Notes: generated from the sequence alone by a model not told the origin. A stretch of DNA of 64,000 nt from Prorocentrum cordatum (GCA_963575745.1 CAUYUJ010008580.1:156039-220038), one strand, 5' to 3'; counted from the first letter of the stretch, positions 41,738 to 52,044 are shown. Program-made: numbers and translations.

Positions 41738-41862
41738 CAAAAATGCAGAGGTTTAGTACTAAAAACATCGATGAGTTCATGCATCGATTCATTCGTACAT
41801 GAGTCATGCATCAGAAATCCTATATCTTTGAAAATCCGATGTATCAAAAACTGCCCTGTACG
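41738..41862. repeat. Family W repeat, copy 1
   Basis: AAAATGCAGAGGTTTAGTAC, TAAAAACATCGATGAGTTCA and AACTGCCCTGTA, colinear with 57057-57155. AT-rich compared with the surroundings. Confidence 0.65.
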
Positions 41863-41898
41863 GAAAGAGTGGGCACACTGCTCAGCAGCAGTTCCTGT

Positions 41899-42261
41899 TC
41901 ACTCTGAACAGAGCTCGCTGTCCGCGCCGCCGCGGCCTCCGTCCATTCGAGGCAGAAGGCCGCCTGCCAAACAGCGGCCGCTGTTGGTCTGGGACAACAT
42001 TTGCTGTTGGGCATCGTACCCATCTTTTCCGTACCCCTTTCGGGCGTCCAAAAACTGTTCAGCGACCGCCGTCTGTAGGACGGCACTGAGCTCTTGCCAG
42101 AAGGCAGCGGCAGCAGCGGAAGCCCCTGCCGCACCGCCTCCCCGCTCGAGCGGGTTCCTCGATCGCGCCCGTCCGTGCTTTCGGGGCTGCCTACCACCAC
42201 GTCGACCGCCCTCGCGGCCCCCTGGTGAGGCCAGACCACGTCTAGGATTATGATGCTCCAA
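41899..42261 (-). CDS. Candidate coding segment, unidentified
   Basis: A 120-codon minus-strand frame. Its C-terminal half reads AAAAAFWQELSAVLQTAVAE, then QFLDARKGYGKDGYDAQQQM and LSQTNSGRCLAGGLLPRMDG, then a stop. It is less compositionally biased than neighbouring frames and lies just 3' of the minus-strand retroelement remnant, so it may be an unrelated exon or a tail of the retroelement. The first 45 residues are Gly/Arg-rich and may be non-coding. Confidence 0.3.
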   Translation of the reverse strand: MEHHNPRRGLASPGGREGGRRGGRQPRKHGRARSRNPLERGGGAAGASAAAAAFWQELSAVLQTAVAEQFLDARKGYGKDGYDAQQQMLSQTNSGRCLAGGLLPRMDGGRGGADSELCSE

Positions 42262-42760
42262 CCTACTTTAGCCTTGATCACCTTGAGTACCTCAGAACTC
42301 GAGGGTTTTCACGTGTCGGGCCCTGGGAGACACTGGTTCGACACTGTTTCGACACTATTTCGACACTCTTTCGACACTTTGCCGGGTGCTCGAAATTCTT
42401 TCTGGGATGTGGTCCTTAAGTACGATGGGAGCAACACAAGTCTAGGACCGCCGTCGCAACGCGCGTGGTGTCGGCCCCGTCCACCCGGACTCGACGAAGC
42501 CGCTGCCAATGGGGCACAACACGCTGGGACGCGTCGAGCAAGCCAGCGGGCCAGCAAATCGCGGCACCCTCCCGTCTCGCACGCCAGAGCGTGGTGCTGA
42601 TCGGGCTCCAGAGTCCCTCCGCAACCCCCCCCGCATGAAACGTGTTTCGACATTGCGTCTGCGGTTCCAGCCCGCGCAGCAGCCGCGCGCCCTCCGTCAG
42701 GAGGCGCCGCCGCAACGAGATACGGTAAAGCTCAGGATGCATCTTGTGTTCTGGCAGAAG

Positions 42761-42921
42761 TTGAGTCGGGCCTGCCCCTCTACAGGGGGAATATTCAAGA
42801 ATGGTCCAAAAATAATGCGGGGACGTTTTTTTGAGTACGTTTTGACTCTTTTGGAGCATTTTTCTGTTATTTTTTTGTTGTTCGTCGAGAATCCCCCTGT
42901 TGGGGGACAGGCCCGACTTAA
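42761..42921 (+). mobile_element. Family A MITE inside the decayed retrotransposon, copy 1
   Basis: 161 bp with ends TTGAGTCGGGCCTGCCCC and GGGGGACAGGCCCGACTTAA. Flanked by CAG--AAG (left) and CAGTAAAG (right), an 8-bp duplication with a 2-bp deletion. On the minus strand, removing the element and the damaged copy rejoins GAGAFTLL to PEHKMHPELYRI in frame. Confidence 0.88.
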
Positions 42922-43113
42922 CAGTAAAGTGAAAGCGCCAGCCCCGGGGCCGCCCATTGACTGCAGGCGGTCGCGCGGGCGGTCGTTCAGACCCGCTCTG
43001 GCGACGGCTGCGAGCCCCTGCACGCGCGGGCGCCCACGAGGTCCTTCTGCCGGTAACGCTCGCCCTGGGCCAGCGACGTCTGCAGACAGTGAGCAGCGCC
43101 AACACAGGCATTC

Positions 43114-43197
43114 CAGGAGGGGGGAAAACACACACAGAACAATGGGAAGAAATCCTGTTATTTGTGTGTATTTATTTGTGTGTCCCAGGGCCCCTTC
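43114..43197 (+). mobile_element. Family B element, internally deleted, copy 5
   Basis: 84 bp keeping both ends (CAGGAGGGGGGAAAACACAC and TTTGTGTGTCCCAGGGCCCC then TTC) but lacking most of the TATGGGAAA interior. It interrupts the minus-strand reading between YASALVTYN and the next retroelement block. No clear target duplication. Confidence 0.75.
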
Positions 43198-43406
43198 AAT
43201 TGTACGTTACCAAGGCGGACGCATAACCCTGCGTGCCCGTCGCGAGCGCAGCGAGGAGCGCCTCGGCGCTGGGGGCCCCCATCCCGCAGAGGCAGATTCG
43301 ACTGCGCCCACTCCCGGCCGGTCATGCCAACACCGAGGCGGCTGCTCTGGAGGCCGCGCAGCGCCGTGCCGTGAGGCTGCACTGCCGCGAGGTCCTGCAC
43401 CTGCGA

Positions 43407-43541
43407 CCTGGCATCGCTCGGACGTGTGCAAGTTACTCTCGGCGAGGACCATCGAGGACCATCCTGCACCATCGAGCAAAAAAAAAAAACACGCACGAAA
43501 CCTACAAATGCACGGGAAATGGACGTCCGAGCGATGGCAAG
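43407..43541. mobile_element. Family U MITE inside the decayed retrotransposon
   Basis: 135 bp with the same terminal repeats as 33653-33782. Flanked by GCGA at 43403-43406 and 43542-43545. Excising 139 bp rejoins the minus-strand frame as NHLPR then SQVQDLAAVQPHG, direct support for the boundaries. Confidence 0.9.
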
Positions 43542-43715
43542 GCGAACGCGGCAGGTGGTTCGGCAAGCCCTGGGCCGTCCACCTCGGCACTGCCGTCGCC
43601 TCCCGTGGCCCGAGCCCTGCGGCCACCGCCTCGTGGAGCGTCCGCCCGAGAGCCCGGAGCGTCTCCACGGCTGCGTCCATGGCGCGAGCCCCGCCGCTGG
43701 CCCCGACAGCAAGGG

Positions 43716-43904
43716 TTAAGTCGGGCCTGTCCCCCTACAAGGGGATTTTCGACGAAAAATAAGAAATACCCCAAGCATAATCAAAATATAGTCCAAAAAT
43801 AGTCTGGGGGCGATTATTTGAGTATGTTTTCATGTGTGGGTATTTGGGGGGTATTCCTTATTTTTCGTCGAAAATCCCTCTGTAGGGGGACACGCCCGAC
43901 ATAA
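43716..43904 (+). mobile_element. Family A MITE inside the decayed retrotransposon, copy 2
   Basis: 189 bp, the best preserved copy. Ends TTAAGTCGGGCCTGTCCCCC and GGGGGACACGCCCGACATAA, with inner arms GGGGATTTTCGACGAAAAAT and ATTTTTCGTCGAAAATCCC. An exact 8-bp duplication, AGCAAGGG, lies at 43708-43715 and 43905-43912. Excision rejoins the RT thumb as DDWDALAVGASGG in frame. An 8-bp duplication is typical of hAT-type transposases, but no autonomous partner is seen. Confidence 0.93.
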
Positions 43905-46597
43905 AGCAAGGGCATCCCAGTCATCTTCCTGGCGGCGGGTCAGGCTGCACCCCACGACCTGCAGCTCGTCCACCTCGTGCGGCCGGAGGGAGGGCGGGCG
44001 CTGCGCGGTGCCCGGGGGCAGCCACACCTTCGTTTTGCTCGGGTTCAGCGCCAGGCCGCCCAGGGCCAACCTCCCGGTGAGCTCTTGCAGGTGCTCCTCT
44101 GCCTCTGCGCTCGGCACGACAGCATCGATGTCGTCCAGGTGGGCGGTGACGAACCACTGGCAGTTTGGCAGAGAAATGCTGCGGCGCTAGCTGGCGCAAG
44201 GTGATGGCATATGCCGCTGGGCTCCGTGGGCAGCCTTGCGGCACTCCTGCGCCTGTTTGCAGCTCACGTACCTCGCCGGTGCAATCCCGCCCTACGGCAG
44301 GCCTGGCGTAGAGTCCTGCTGACAAACTTCCGCACTCGGTGAGCGCACCCCGCAGGGAAGCGATGACCCCCCGTCGCGTAAGTGTGCACAATGCGTTTGC
44401 GACGTTCACCGCCACCAGCACACTCCCTGGCCTGTCGTGCACCGCAGCTTGCAAAGCCTTGAACTGAACATCAGCGCCACCAGGCACCCCGAGGCCGTGT
44501 TGGCGCGAGCCTGCCGCGGCGTGCGTTGCACCCCTGGTGTGGGCCACAGCGCCAGTGAGGACGATGCGGCGGAAAGGCGCAAGCACTGTGAGCGGTCGGA
44601 CACCGCCGCTGGCCTTGTGGAGCGCTGTGAGGGCTCCCTCGTCCACGAGCGGCGGCACAGTAACCTCCACCCAAGCCCGTGGCAGCCTCAAGCAACGCAT
44701 CTCCTGCCTCCGTGTCGGCGACAATTGCACGCCAGTGCTGTCGGCGCGGCTGTTGTCCAGGCCAGGCGCGCGGCCTCCCTTGGCCTCCCTGAAGGCTTTG
44801 GCGGTGGCGTCGCTGAGCTGCTGCCGGGGCTCCGCGGCGAGCGGAGTCGGCATCCCGTCCTCCTGCGCCGCGTCCCAAGTGTCAGCCTCTGGGAAGAGAG
44901 CGCGAAGCTGGTCGTGGACGCCCTGACCAGCCGCCGTCTGGCCAGTCCCCCAGAGCGTGGCAGCTGCTCCTGCCACCTGCCCAACTTCGAGCAGAGAGCT
45001 GACACGACGGACTCTGCTCGAAATGTCCTTGGCAGCAGCAGATCCCATTCGCAGCTCTCGCCTGTGAGCGGCTTCCCACAGTTCTTGCCACTCACCGCGC
45101 CAGAGTGCATGCAAACGCTCAGCAAGGTCATCCTTGAGATGTTTGGCCCTCCTGCCATTGGCGCCACGCCCTCCCTGGGCCCCCGTGGCAGCAAACATCA
45201 AGCGAGGTGCACTGATGATCAGCCTCCGTGCACGCTCCCGGTCTTGATGGGTCTGACCACACACATCCCTTCAAAGCTTTACCCATGGCCTCGGCCCAGG
45301 CAGCTTGCAGACCAGGCGGAAGACGGCGCATTGAGGCGACCTTGCGTCCCAGAGCGTGCGGGACCCCTGCCGTGCCCCGCCACGTCAGGTGCATCAGCTG
45401 GGCACCACGAAGAGGGCCATCCGGATCACGCACCTGCTGGGCGGGGCCGTGGCGGGTCTGACCGAACACCCTCCGCTTGGAAGCTTTCGTCTCCATCCTA
45501 CTCCACAGAGGCCTCCCCAAGCAGTTCGCGCACCCGCTCAACCTCAGCCTGCGGGGTGGTGCGGGAGCACTCCCGTGTGTCCGCAGGCCGCCGCCTGTTA
45601 CCGACGCAATACCAGTGGCACAATCGAGCGGCACTCTGTGTCTGAAGACGCCGAAGGCGTCCCTTTGCAAGAACTTCGGCTTCGGCACCGCCTGTATCCG
45701 AGGCTATGCCTCCTCTCGGCCTCGCTCTGAGGCTCCGCTGCTTCCTCCCTCCTCTTCTCTGTCTAATTCAAGCTTCGCGCGGACCGGAAGAGGTGCGCTC
45801 TCGACCCGCGGATCAAGAAAAATTGTGTCTGAAGACGCGGCTCACCAAGGGCGAACTCATCCTTACAGGCATTGCAAGGCGCCCGCCGGCCGTTGCCCTG
45901 CAGCGTCAGAAGCCAACGGAGTCCCCTCTGGCCCCCCTGGTCGACATCCATGTTCTGGGAGCGCTCGCAGCAGGCGGCCCCGGGTTCGAGGCCTCCCCCA
46001 CGCGCACGCCGCGATGACCGCAGCGGCGTCGCAGCCGGCGGGTCCCCGGCTCCAACTCCGTGACTTCCTGCCCTCCTCCTGCAGCGCCTCCTACTTCTCC
46101 TCTTACTGCTTCTCGTTTTGTCACCTCCGGTCCTGGGTGGGAAGCCTCCCCAACCAGGACCCCGCGCAGGCAATAGAGAGCTGGCGTACGGCGGTTCCGC
46201 GCAGCGGTCGGGACAAGCCGGCGGCAGCGCCGCCGATGCGCTGGCAGGTGGAACGCGCACGGGGACTTGAAGCCCACGAGCGGATCCCAATCGACCTCAG
46301 GGAACTCATTCACGGGGGCGTCGAAGTCCAGGGCGTCCAGGTAAGCTCGGCGCGCTGCCGCATGTGCCGGGGCTGCTGCGGCACTTGCGACACGCAGACG
46401 AAGAGCTCGAAGCGGAAGTATTGCAGGCCCGGGCGGATCTGCCACCCATGCCCGCCGACCGTTCCTCACTAGTGCGAGGATGCCGAGGCGGTAGATACAG
46501 CGCCGCCGCGGAAACCGGGGGGCGAGCAATCTCGGAGGAGGCGGCCGTCGCGCGGCGGGCGCCAGGCCTCCAGTGAAAGCGGGGTGGACCCCACCTT

Positions 46598-46642
46598 TGG
46601 TCCTATTCCTCCTCCTCCTCCTCCTCATCCTCCTCCTCCTCA
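46598..46642. repeat. TCC microsatellite
   Basis: Short (TCC)n at the 5' border of the decayed retrotransposon. Confidence 0.8.
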
Positions 46643-47189
46643 GCCCCCCCCTGCTTGCGTAGCAGGGGCCCCGTCATCGACTCGGGAACGGCCAGGGCGC
46701 CCCCGCCAGCGGATCTGGCGGGCGGTCGGCGCCGCCTGCGTAGGCGGGGTAGAAGTTGATCCGGTGACCAGCCGGAGGAGTGGCGGAGGTGGGAGGGGTC
46801 GCGCCCCCCCGGGGGGGGGTTGGCCGCGGTGGTCCCTTCCTTCCTCCTTCCTCCCGGCTCCTCCCTCCTCCCCCCTCTCCCTCTTCTCCTCTCTCCTCCC
46901 CTCGGGGTTCACAGTGCCGCTGCGGTCCGCTCCTCCGCTGGGGCTGGGCTGGAGGAAACCGCGGCGGCGCGCGGAGCGCGCTGCCGCGGCGGGTGGGCGC
47001 GGAGCACCCACGCCGTGCTGGAGCGCGGCCAGTGTTCGCCGCCAGAATCGCAGTGGTTGATTTTTCAGCTGCGAAGTTTTTTGGGCCCCCCCGCCCAGGG
47101 AAAGCCTGGAACAGGCGAGGCTTCATTATCGACGGCTGTGCTCTCTTGCTCATGGCACAGTTGAGCAGCAAGCAGAAGCCCAGCATAAT
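46643..47189. other. Unassigned GC-rich spacer
   Basis: No supported gene. Confidence 0.3.
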
Positions 47190-47262
47190 CCTCCTCCTCC
47201 TCCTCCTCCTCCTCCTCCTCCTCCTCCTCCTCCTCCTCCTCCTCCCCTCCTCCTCCCATCCT
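47190..47262. repeat. TCC microsatellite
   Basis: (TCC)n, about 60 bp pure. Confidence 0.9.
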
Positions 47263-48027
47263 CTCCCTTTCCTCACCCTTCGTCATCGTTCTCCTCCCTT
47301 CGCCCTCCCCCTCCTGACCATCCCGGCCTGGGCAGGGGAGCGGAGGGGGAGCAGGAGCGGGCAACAAGGGGGGGGAAAAAGGTGGGCGGTGGACGGGGTG
47401 GCATGAGACAGGAGGGGAAGGCAGGGAGGGGATGGGAAACGAGGGGGGCCTGAGTCAGCCTGAAGAAGCGCCGGGTGTCCTTACGCAGCCCCTGCGGCCC
47501 GCCGGGGCCCAGGCTGCGAGGGCCCGCGCGGGTCCGCAGGGCGTGCGCGGGTTCTTGTTCGGCTGTGAGGGCGCCCCGTGGCGCCGAACAGCTGAGCAGA
47601 AGCGGGTGGCTGATCCTCCCTCCCCTTCCCTCCTAAACCTTCCCTCCTTCCACTGCGCCTCCCAATTTTGGGGTGGGGGCGTTGGAGTCGAAGGGGCTGC
47701 GGGGCGACGACGCGCGCCAAGACGGCACTCGGATTCCAGCCCTCATGGCACAGACCGTGGGCGGGTGCTGGATTATTGTATGGCTGGCATGTGCAGCGGT
47801 TGAGAGCTTCTGAGTGCCATGGTCGAGCAAGTTCGGCCAGGGACTGCAGAAACACCTGTCTCCTTGTTTCTCTCTTCCCTCCATCCTCTCGGCCTTTTTC
47901 TTCTGGGTGCTTCCTTGGTCTTCCATCATTTTCATGTTTTCACTATCGCGCTGAATGTGAGCTTTGAACTGGGGAGTGCACCAGTGCATCAGGAGGGGGA
48001 GCTGCGGGGGACAGGACGGGAGGGCAA
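47263..48027. other. Unassigned spacer
   Basis: A GC-rich frame near 47500-47600 (AGAQAARARAGPQGVRGFLF) could be coding, but no splice sites are convincing. Confidence 0.3.
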
Positions 48028-48170
48028 GGGGAGGCGAATGGCGGCTGGAGCCTGTCTGGGAGCTCTGGAGCCTCGCGCGCTGGCTGCAGGGGGGCGAGCT
48101 CGCCTCGACGACGCCTGTGCCCCCCCGCGCCCCCGGAGCCCTGCAACGGCTGAGAAGGCATGCCGCTGGG
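48028..48170 (+). CDS. Weak exon candidate
   Basis: Frame GEWRLEPVWELWSLARWLQG followed by PPRAPGALQRLRRHA; amphipathic and GC3-rich. The acceptor (GGCAAG or GGGGAG) and the 3' limit are uncertain. Confidence 0.25.
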
Positions 48171-48764
48171 ACCCCGGGGCCCGTCTCTGCTCGCGGTCCC
48201 CGGCGCCAGGGGGCAGCGGGTACCCAGAGGCTTCTGTCCGTTGCGTTCGGCCCCCCGGGGCCCCCCACGGGCACCGGGACGGTCAGGAAACGTTTTTGGG
48301 GTGACACGCTGGTCCTGGGGAGAGCGCCCAGAGCGCCCAGAGGCCGTTTCTCTCAGGACCCCAATTACTGTGAGGGCGTTCGATGAGGAATGTGCCCAGG
48401 AGGCTGCAGACCCTGGAGGCTTCCTTATCTGATGAGGGCGGCGATGATATCCATCACCGGTCCACGATTGGAGTTCCACCGGCTTCCAGACTCTGGGTGC
48501 CTTATCGAAGGTTTCCTTGTCCAATGCCCCCACCGTGCAAGCACGCGCCCGCTCGTGGGCGCTCGCAGAGTTAAAGTTAAAGGATGCCCCCACCGTATCT
48601 TCCATGCCGAAGGACGCGGGATGCTCCGCGAAGGCCCGGTCTGGTCCAGCAGGGCTACCCAGGGCCTTTCGCGGCGCAGATGGTGCAGCGAGAAAGACAA
48701 GCCGCAACGGCCCTCGGTCCATCCCGCCTCTGTCTGGGTCGTGGACATGAGGCCTACTTGAGCA

Positions 48765-49210
48765 TCGGGGGGGGCCTCTTGCAACCCTCTTGGGGCCCTC
48801 ACGGGGGGCCTCTTGAAGGCCTCTGGGGGCTTCTTGGGGTCCTCTGTGGGCCTCCTGGCCGTCTCGTTGGCCATCTTGGGGTGGAGGGCTTCAGACGGCA
48901 GTTTGAGTTCTCCCTCTTTGGCGCTTGTGGTGGCTTCTTGGGAGCATATTGGGGTCATCTTGGAAGCCCGGAAGGCCCTCTTCGGCTGTGAGCGCGAAAA
49001 TGCAGAGCAGGCGGAAGGTATCCAAAATCTTTGCGTCGTTTCTGTTATTTTTGATTTTTGGGTTGGCCCTCAGAGCCCCGGAGAAGGCCCAAGACGCCCC
49101 AAAGAGGACCCAAGAGGCTTTCCAAGGGTTCCTGTATTTTATTTTGTGCGTTTCTCGGAAGGCTCTTGGGGGACGTTTGAATCAGTTTGGCTGGGTTGGG
49201 CTCCCTGGAG
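48765..49210. repeat. Family L degenerate minisatellite, locus 2
   Basis: GGCCTCTTG(G/C)(A/G)(A/G)-type ~18-bp units as at 20690-21060, more degenerate towards the 3' end. Confidence 0.75.
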
Positions 49211-49726
49211 GCCCACGAGACTAACGTAAGTGCCAATCGTGGACAAAATTGTGGATTGGGCCTTTGAGAATCCTACAGTCCGTTCAACAGCTACAGCTGT
49301 ATGAGCCTCAGGGCACTCCACTACACGCTGCAGGCACGGGGATGGATATCATGGAGGTCTCAACATGCCAGGGTCCCTCCCATGAGGTGGGTTGCGGACC
49401 GGCGTCGAAGGTATTAGAAGTCCGCGAGGGGCTTTGGAAGGTTCGGGGCATTTTGGGACGCTGAGAACTCTATGGCGGCGGCGGAAGTCTCCGAAACTAA
49501 CCACTTCCGAGTCCAAAGTCATGGCCAACATCCACGAATTGGCGTCTCCACATTCTCACCATCGTGGAATAATCATGAGTGGTGTTTGCCTGCTCTGGCT
49601 TTCGGCCTCGTGGTGACCGTTTCGTGTCTCGGGACCTCCCTTCCCTACGCTCCTGTCCCAGACTTCCCACGCGACTTCAGCCTGAAGCAGGGCGTGCGGG
49701 GTTGCGGCTCCCGGCAGGAGCAGTCA
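49211..49726. other. Unassigned spacer
   Basis: No gene supported. Confidence 0.35.
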
Positions 49727-49891
49727 GAGACCAGGAAGCGGATACGCACCTTTGTCGACGAGTGCGACTTCGCCCTGGATGTCTTGACGCTGATCTGCAA
49801 GAGTACAGCAAGTGCCACCATACTCGAGGACCTCCTCCTTCCTTCCGAGGAGGCTTCCAGAAGTCCAAGCACAAGACAGCTCGCCGCTTAG
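49727..49891 (+). CDS. Candidate terminal exon, unidentified
   Basis: After CTCCCGGCAG the frame reads ETRKRIRTFVDECDFALDVL, then TLICKSTASATILEDLLLPS and EEASRSPSTRQLAA, then TAG. Its third positions are less GC-rich than the neighbouring exon candidates, so it may come from another gene or an element. Confidence 0.3.
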   Translation, partial: ETRKRIRTFVDECDFALDVLTLICKSTASATILEDLLLPSEEASRSPSTRQLAA

Positions 49892-50139
49892 GTCCCACCG
49901 CCAGCCCAAACGGCGAGCATAATGTGTGCATGGCGCCGTTAGATCTGACGTGGGGGCGGAGCGTCATGGCTTAATCATGCGATCCATGGGTCGAAGACGC
50001 CGTTGGTTGCGCCATGGGTGCGCGACACATGGGTTAGACAGGGGAAGAGAAAGAAGGAGAGAGAGAGAGAGAGAAGGAGGGCACTCCCCAGCACGTGACC
50101 CCTGCCTCGTGAAACCGTACGTTCTGCTGCGCCCGAACT
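49892..50139. other. Unassigned spacer
   Basis: AGAGAG run at 50045-50075; no gene. Confidence 0.35.
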
Positions 50140-50275
50140 CTCATTTCCTCCTCCTCCTTCTCATCCTCCTCCTCCGCCCCCACCTCTTCTTCCTCCACCT
50201 CCTTCTCCTCCTCCTCCTCCTCCTCCTCCTCCTCCTCCTCCTCCTCCTCCTCCCCTCCTCCTCTCCTTCTCGTCT
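50140..50275. repeat. TCC microsatellite in putative intron
   Basis: (TCC)n, ending about 55 bp before the exon at 50332. Confidence 0.9.
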
Positions 50276-50331
50276 TGGATTGAGCGCTGTCCGGTCGGCG
50301 GCAAAAGCAGCATCCCCGCTCACCCCTGCAG

Positions 50332-50448
50332 GAGGTCATGCCGGAGCTCGTCCCGCGGCTGATGCAGCTCCTGGCGTCGCCCCTTACCGTCGTCCACGCG
50401 CGCCGCTTCCTGCGGCAGCTCGTCCCGCTGGTGGAGCCGCCGCAGCCC
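50332..50448 (+). CDS. Exon of a HEAT/ARM-like helical gene
   Basis: Acceptor CACCCCTGCAG, 117 nt in phase 0, donor GTTGGC. Encodes EVMPELVPRLMQLLASPLTV and VHARRFLRQLVPLVEPPQP, two helix-like stretches with Pro/Leu spacing typical of HEAT or ARM repeats; codons end almost always in G or C. It starts the most convincing exon chain in the window (50332 to 63425, plus strand). The protein family is not identified; a HEAT-rich factor of the eEF3/GCN1 or importin type is only a thought. Confidence 0.6.
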
Positions 50449-50544
50449 GTTGGCTGTGTGACTCCCCCCCTTCTAGACATACGATCTCCTGAGTTGCTCC
50501 TTTCGGATGTTTTCATAGTCGTGTCGTTGTCAGACTTTCATGAG

Positions 50545-50880
50545 TTCCTGGAGTTTTCCGTGCCTCGAGATGCGTTCCAGCAGCTGCGCCTCGCCGAGGG
50601 CGTTCCGGGGCTGCCCGGATCGTCCCGAGCGGTCGCCAGAGGCCCGAGGCAGGGCCCGATGACCAGACATCTCGCGTCTCGAGAAGTTCGTGACGGAGGT
50701 GTTTCTTCGTTTTCGGCCTCTGCGGGCCATCACCGGGGTTTCGCGGCCGTCACAAAACGACTCGGCACGAAGCACTGGTCCCAGAGAAGTGGTCGGGAGG
50801 TCGGGGTGCCGTGTCTCGGACAAATCGAGACGCCAAATGTCTGGGTCTCCCTCTCCCCTCCCCCCTCGAGGATCGTGGGC
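50545..50880 (+). repeat. Intronic repeat, families P and Q together
   Basis: Family P core (GATGCGTTCCAGCAGCTGCG, GAGGGCGTTCCGGGGCTGCC) followed by family Q (CGGCCGTCACAAAACGACTC, GGTCCCAGAGAAGTGGTCGG). Lies in the putative intron after the 50332 exon. Q also follows exon-like sequence at 63130 and occurs at 58880, so P and Q may be parts of one ~330-bp element. Confidence 0.7.
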
Positions 50881-51266
50881 GAGCAACATGTCCATATCCG
50901 CAGCCTCGCGGGCCAAATCTCTGGGTCGCGACCCCGCGAATACGGGGCGTTATTTCGGGATCGCGCCACGGAATCCAGACAACGAGGGCGAGGATAAGGA
51001 TATGTTCGCCGCTCGTGATGTCTGACTCTCCCTCTCCCCTGTCACCCATAAGAAAGGAGGCGGAAAGGAGGAGCAGGAAGCCCTGGCATGCTCGCGTCCC
51101 GACGGACTGTCTTGGGTTGTTTTCGGTATGGTGCGGCCCTTACTGGGCCCCGAGGCCATCAAAAAATAGCGTGGGATCAAAACACTGTGCCTGGGAATAG
51201 GTCCAGTCCTTTGGGGAGCCACGCTGCGAACAAAACACGACGTCGGGGGTCCGGGGAGGCTGGGAG
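50881..51266. other. Putative intron remainder
   Basis: Internal repeats of CGCGGGCCAAATCTCTGGGTCG-type sequence; no coding signal. Confidence 0.3.
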
Positions 51267-51362
51267 GAGGACAGGGAGGGGCGGTACCGGGAGCTGCGGC
51301 AGCAGCAGCAGCGGCGGCCGAAGCAGGCGCTCGTCTTCCCCGCTTGCGTTCCTCGGCTGCAC
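51267..51362 (+). CDS. Exon candidate of the helical gene
   Basis: 96 nt, phase 0 at both ends if the acceptor is CTGGGAG. Encodes EDREGRYRELRQQQQRRPKQ then ALVFPACVPRLH; donor GTAGTA. The charged Arg/Gln helix could be an inter-repeat linker. Alternative acceptors at 51258 or 51269 change the start by a few residues. Confidence 0.45.
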
Positions 51363-51973
51363 GTAGTACAGTGGGGGCCAATGCCAAGAAACACCATGCT
51401 TGCCTCCAGGGTGCCCTGGGTCTCTTGGGGTTCGATGGTTTTGCCATGGGAAGCGTGACGCTCCCACACCGAAAACCAAGGGACGTCCTGGGGTCTCAGG
51501 GTTGGGTTTCTGAGGGAAGGTTTCCTGTGGACTGGCCTCCACTGTGGCAGGAGTGGCCCTTCGCCAGAGTGACCCTCTGGTTCACCGCAGGCCACTGCTG
51601 CCAAGGGTCGGGGGCTCAAAGAGGGGCTCCTGAGGAATGGGGTCCCAAGGACGAGGTGCCTCAGACAACGTAAAACCGCCCTGCTCAAACCGGTCGGCGC
51701 GCGGATCGTTCTGGGCGTCGGTTCCAGCCTCTGCACTGGCGGTTTCAGCTTCGGTTCTGCCGCCAACTGCGGTTTCGCCTGCGGGTTCGGCCCGGGGCGT
51801 GGAGGGCGCCGTGCGGCCAATGAGGCATACTAAGTGGGAAGAGCGATTGCGGCAGTGTCTGCGCGCAGAGAGCGGCGTGATTCGCGAAGTAATTGGGATC
51901 CCTTCTTATCCTCAGGACCCCATCCCTCAGGACCCCATCTCTGGACCACCGAAAGGGTCGCTCTCGCGTGCAG
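51363..51973. other. Putative intron
   Basis: No repeats recognised; tandem AGGACCCCATC at 51913-51945 just before the next exon candidate. Confidence 0.3.
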
Positions 51974-52044
51974 CCGATCTCCTCCAGGCGGCCCGCCGCG
52001 TTCTCCGCTCCGCCCGCCCCTCGCGGCGCCGAGAGAGAGAGCGG
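51974..52044 (+). CDS. Exon candidate of the helical gene
   Basis: Frame DLLQAARRVLRSARPSRRRE then RER, and, if the later donor is used, VRRGLGRAAPCRGLLAELRS. Possible acceptors CGTGCAG (51973) or CCCTCAG (~51930); possible donors at 52045 (phase 0) or 52127. Helical, Arg-rich. Confidence 0.4.

Larger units (their letters stand above)
42423..46628 (-). pseudogene. Decayed non-LTR retrotransposon (RT plus zinc-knuckle C-terminus)
   Basis: Read on the minus strand from 46628 down, with frameshifts and stops. The N-terminal part holds RGVLVGEASHPGP (46131-46158) and RGVRVGEASNPGP (45978-46010). Then a Cys pair (RAPCNACKDEFALG), a helical linker (HLKDDLAERLHALWRGEWQE), and RT: EAKGGRAPGLDN, SVLVAVNVANALCTL (motif A with Asp changed), GAGVPQGCPRSPAAY (motif B), and after a frameshift VTAHLDDIDAVV (motif C, 44120-44160) and LNPSKTKVWLPPG. 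The thumb continues (REWAQSNLPLRDGG), then GGPGAGAF, HKMHPELYRISLRRRL and CGGTLEPDQHHALACETGG (zinc knuckle). Four small elements interrupt it at 42761, 43114, 43407 and 43716. The C-terminus resembles families with a terminal zinc knuckle and putative nuclease, unlike the APE element at 9.2 kb. Confidence 0.85.

Noticed and set aside
43921-45264. Intact 447-codon reverse transcriptase gene
   Set aside because: Motif A lacks its Asp, motif C lies in another frame, and the thumb is interrupted by MITEs, so it is a pseudogene.
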